Source: Calothrix anomala FACHB-343 (GTDB lineage Bacteria > Cyanobacteriota > Cyanobacteriia > Cyanobacteriales > Nostocaceae). From it: a DNA stretch of 42,635 bases. The stretch is taken from positions 1 to 42,635 of the forward strand of contig NZ_JACJQG010000081.1 of NCBI RefSeq assembly GCF_014696435.1, in the 5' to 3' direction. The position numbers were made by a program, and so were the translations under genes. The notes under the pieces are model-generated. The model had not been told where the DNA came from. It saw only the letters and a list, made by a program, of their open reading frames with translations, and did not search any database. Shown here one piece after another: positions 42,301-42,635 of this stretch. How positions within the stretch are numbered: position 1 is the first letter of the stretch; every line of letters starts with the position of its first letter.

Positions 42301-42572
42301 GCAAACAAGCACAAGAACAACTGCGCAGCCTGTCAGATCGCTTAAATTTGGCAGTGAAATCGGCACAAATTGGCATTTGGGACTTAGATTTGCTCAACGA
42401 CTCCCTAGTTTGGGATGAGCGGATGTATGAACTGTTTGGTGTCTCCCCCACGAACTTTGATTTGAGTCAGGGCGCTTGGGAAAAATTTTCCCAGCTGCTC
42501 CATCCTGAAGATAGAGTTAGCATCCGTGCAGAAATGTTGAATCTCGATACAAAACTTTACATATTTGGTTAG
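39339..42572 (+). CDS. REC-GAF-multiPAS sensor protein lacking a kinase (truncated paralogue)
   Basis: 1077 aa, soluble. The receiver (7-125) is intact: Asp59 in LDYQLPDMDG, Thr in MLTGQGD, Lys in LAKDK. GAF about 140-320 has Cys213 in DICF and Cys241-His242 in TDCHIHLLEQF, 28 residues apart. PAS/PAC domains follow (345-1060; LGCNRQLLLDAGLTSTAEII, WVWEVNEASVYTYVSPQIIQ), very close to those of the upstream sensor. The last PAS breaks off after HPEDRVSIRAE: the final ~12 codons do not follow the paralogue, and a TAG ends the frame at 42572 with no HisKA, ATPase or C-terminal receiver. Either a gene truncated by rearrangement or a stand-alone response-type sensor. Confidence 0.88.
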   Translation: MAISHYTILLLENSPEDRSLYCRYLNQDLLATYNIVEIDTVIAARKYLAQNQPDLIILDYQLPDMDGLAFLEQLQWQYESLPVPVIMLTGQGDEAIAAQAIKLGAAEYLAKDKLTCTEFCQTVHSTLEKTLLQQQIKIQEQQQLLLARILLRIRQFLGLQAILSIAVQEVRELLKADRAIVYQFDSQMNGTIVAESVLPLWKAALNSQIQDICFSENQGVAYLGGKIRAIADIYNAGLTDCHIHLLEQFGVKANLVVPILMHRQNLGEVRESNTQVLWGLLIAHQCSTTREWQKHELSILEQLSIHLAVAIQQAELYENLQILNKSLEEKVQVRSQELQASDRRFQAIFNNSFQFTGLLTTEGILLEANQTALNFGGIKREEIINQPFWEAYWWKISPATQQRLKQAIALAAQGEFIRYEVDILGAGEQITTIDFSLRPLKDESGKVVMLIPEGRDISARKQAEATLQLQAQILNEIHDAVVSTDINGIIQTWNQGAAKLFGYTTTEVIGQPVSLLYFPEDLEQLSTQVMEPLFQNGTHATEVRNRTKTGEEIYINLRLSVMRDNQGNIIRLLGCSHNISERKKVEKALQESQILLQVVMDSLPIAIFWKDKNCRYLGCNRQLLLDAGLTSTAEIIGKTDFDMVWREQAALYQADDRLVMASGQPKFNIEEPFTKSGNLHRWLRTNKIPLHNSDDEIIAIVASYEDITERKEIEQALQQSERRYATLAASAPVGIYRTDIAGNCLYVNEHWCEITGLTLAEAVADGWKQALHSEDCELVIAQWQHLVQTGETFGLEYRFVRPDGVETWVFGQAVPEKHPDGTFIGYVGTITNINRRKQAEQERDRLLQVLALQNQTLEAQVAQRTADLKQSKERFQNLVETSSDWVWEVNEASVYTYVSPQIIQILGYAPEEVLGKTPFDLMPPQEAERVLNELRKFVSQKAPFQCLENINRHKDGRLITLETNAVPIFDVNKQFRGYRGMARDITVRKQAQEQLRSLSDRLNLAVKSAQIGIWDLDLLNDSLVWDERMYELFGVSPTNFDLSQGAWEKFSQLLHPEDRVSIRAEMLNLDTKLYIFG

Positions 42573-42635
42573 AGTAATTCTAAAAAGCCTAAAATAGTCA
42601 ACATAACATCATCTCCTCAAGCCAATGAACATAAC

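Overview
The window looks like chromosomal DNA from a filamentous, Nostocales-type cyanobacterium. The evidence is the many HIP1 octamers (GCGATCGC), the AT-rich coding sequence, the 7-bp short tandem repeats (GTCAACC/GTCAACA and GTCATTT/GTCAATG families), the abundant palindromic repeats, and the gene families present: a two-partner-secretion exoprotein, TPR-CHAT proteins, CHASE2 proteins, DUF1822, DUF928, a caspase-like protein, and multi-PAS/GAF sensor kinases. No rRNA, tRNA, CRISPR array or intact transposase gene was recognised.

Layout. Positions 1-2600 hold small genes and debris: a 56-aa protein, a repeat-rich stretch, a metal-handling operon relic (MerR-type promoter, decayed DUF305 gene, intact HMA copper chaperone), an RtcB C-terminal fragment, a 32-aa ORF ending inside a terminator hairpin, a secreted 99-aa protein and a 43-aa membrane peptide. 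At 2.6-9.3 kb a large TpsA-type exoprotein is divergent from a CHASE2-nucleotide cyclase. A GNAT acetyltransferase follows. At 10.1-12.3 kb are two paralogous secreted TPR proteins; the second is split by a -1 frameshift at a perfect T TTT TTA heptamer. At 12.5-15.7 kb is a secreted TPR-CHAT protein.

The 16.1-24.8 kb block is the most striking. It runs in one direction: a sigma-factor-like HTH protein, a DUF1822 protein, a membrane CHAT-CHASE2 fusion, a DUF928 protein (overlapping the previous gene by 8 nt), and a Tat-signal caspase-like protein with DUF4384. With the flanking TPR-CHAT proteins (12.5 and 29.8 kb), four clan-CD cysteine-peptidase-fold proteins lie within about 20 kb, each retaining its His/Cys pair. 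This is a plausible but unproven stress-surveillance or cell-fate proteolysis module, with CHASE2 as the extracytoplasmic sensor.

Positions 25.1-29.7 kb carry housekeeping and envelope genes: SerC-type phosphoserine aminotransferase, an S2P/CBS intramembrane protease, a phosphodiester glycosidase and a 2TM protein. The second TPR-CHAT protein follows. Finally, 34.1-42.6 kb carries two tandem paralogous sensors separated by 16 heptamer repeats. Both have a receiver, a GAF domain with the two-cysteine arrangement of DXCF cyanobacteriochromes, and many PAS domains. The first keeps the kinase but has lost its N-terminal receiver Asp; the second keeps that Asp but stops before any kinase domain.

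The intergenic regions hold nested MITE-like insertions, two with clear target duplications, and nine heptamer-repeat loci.
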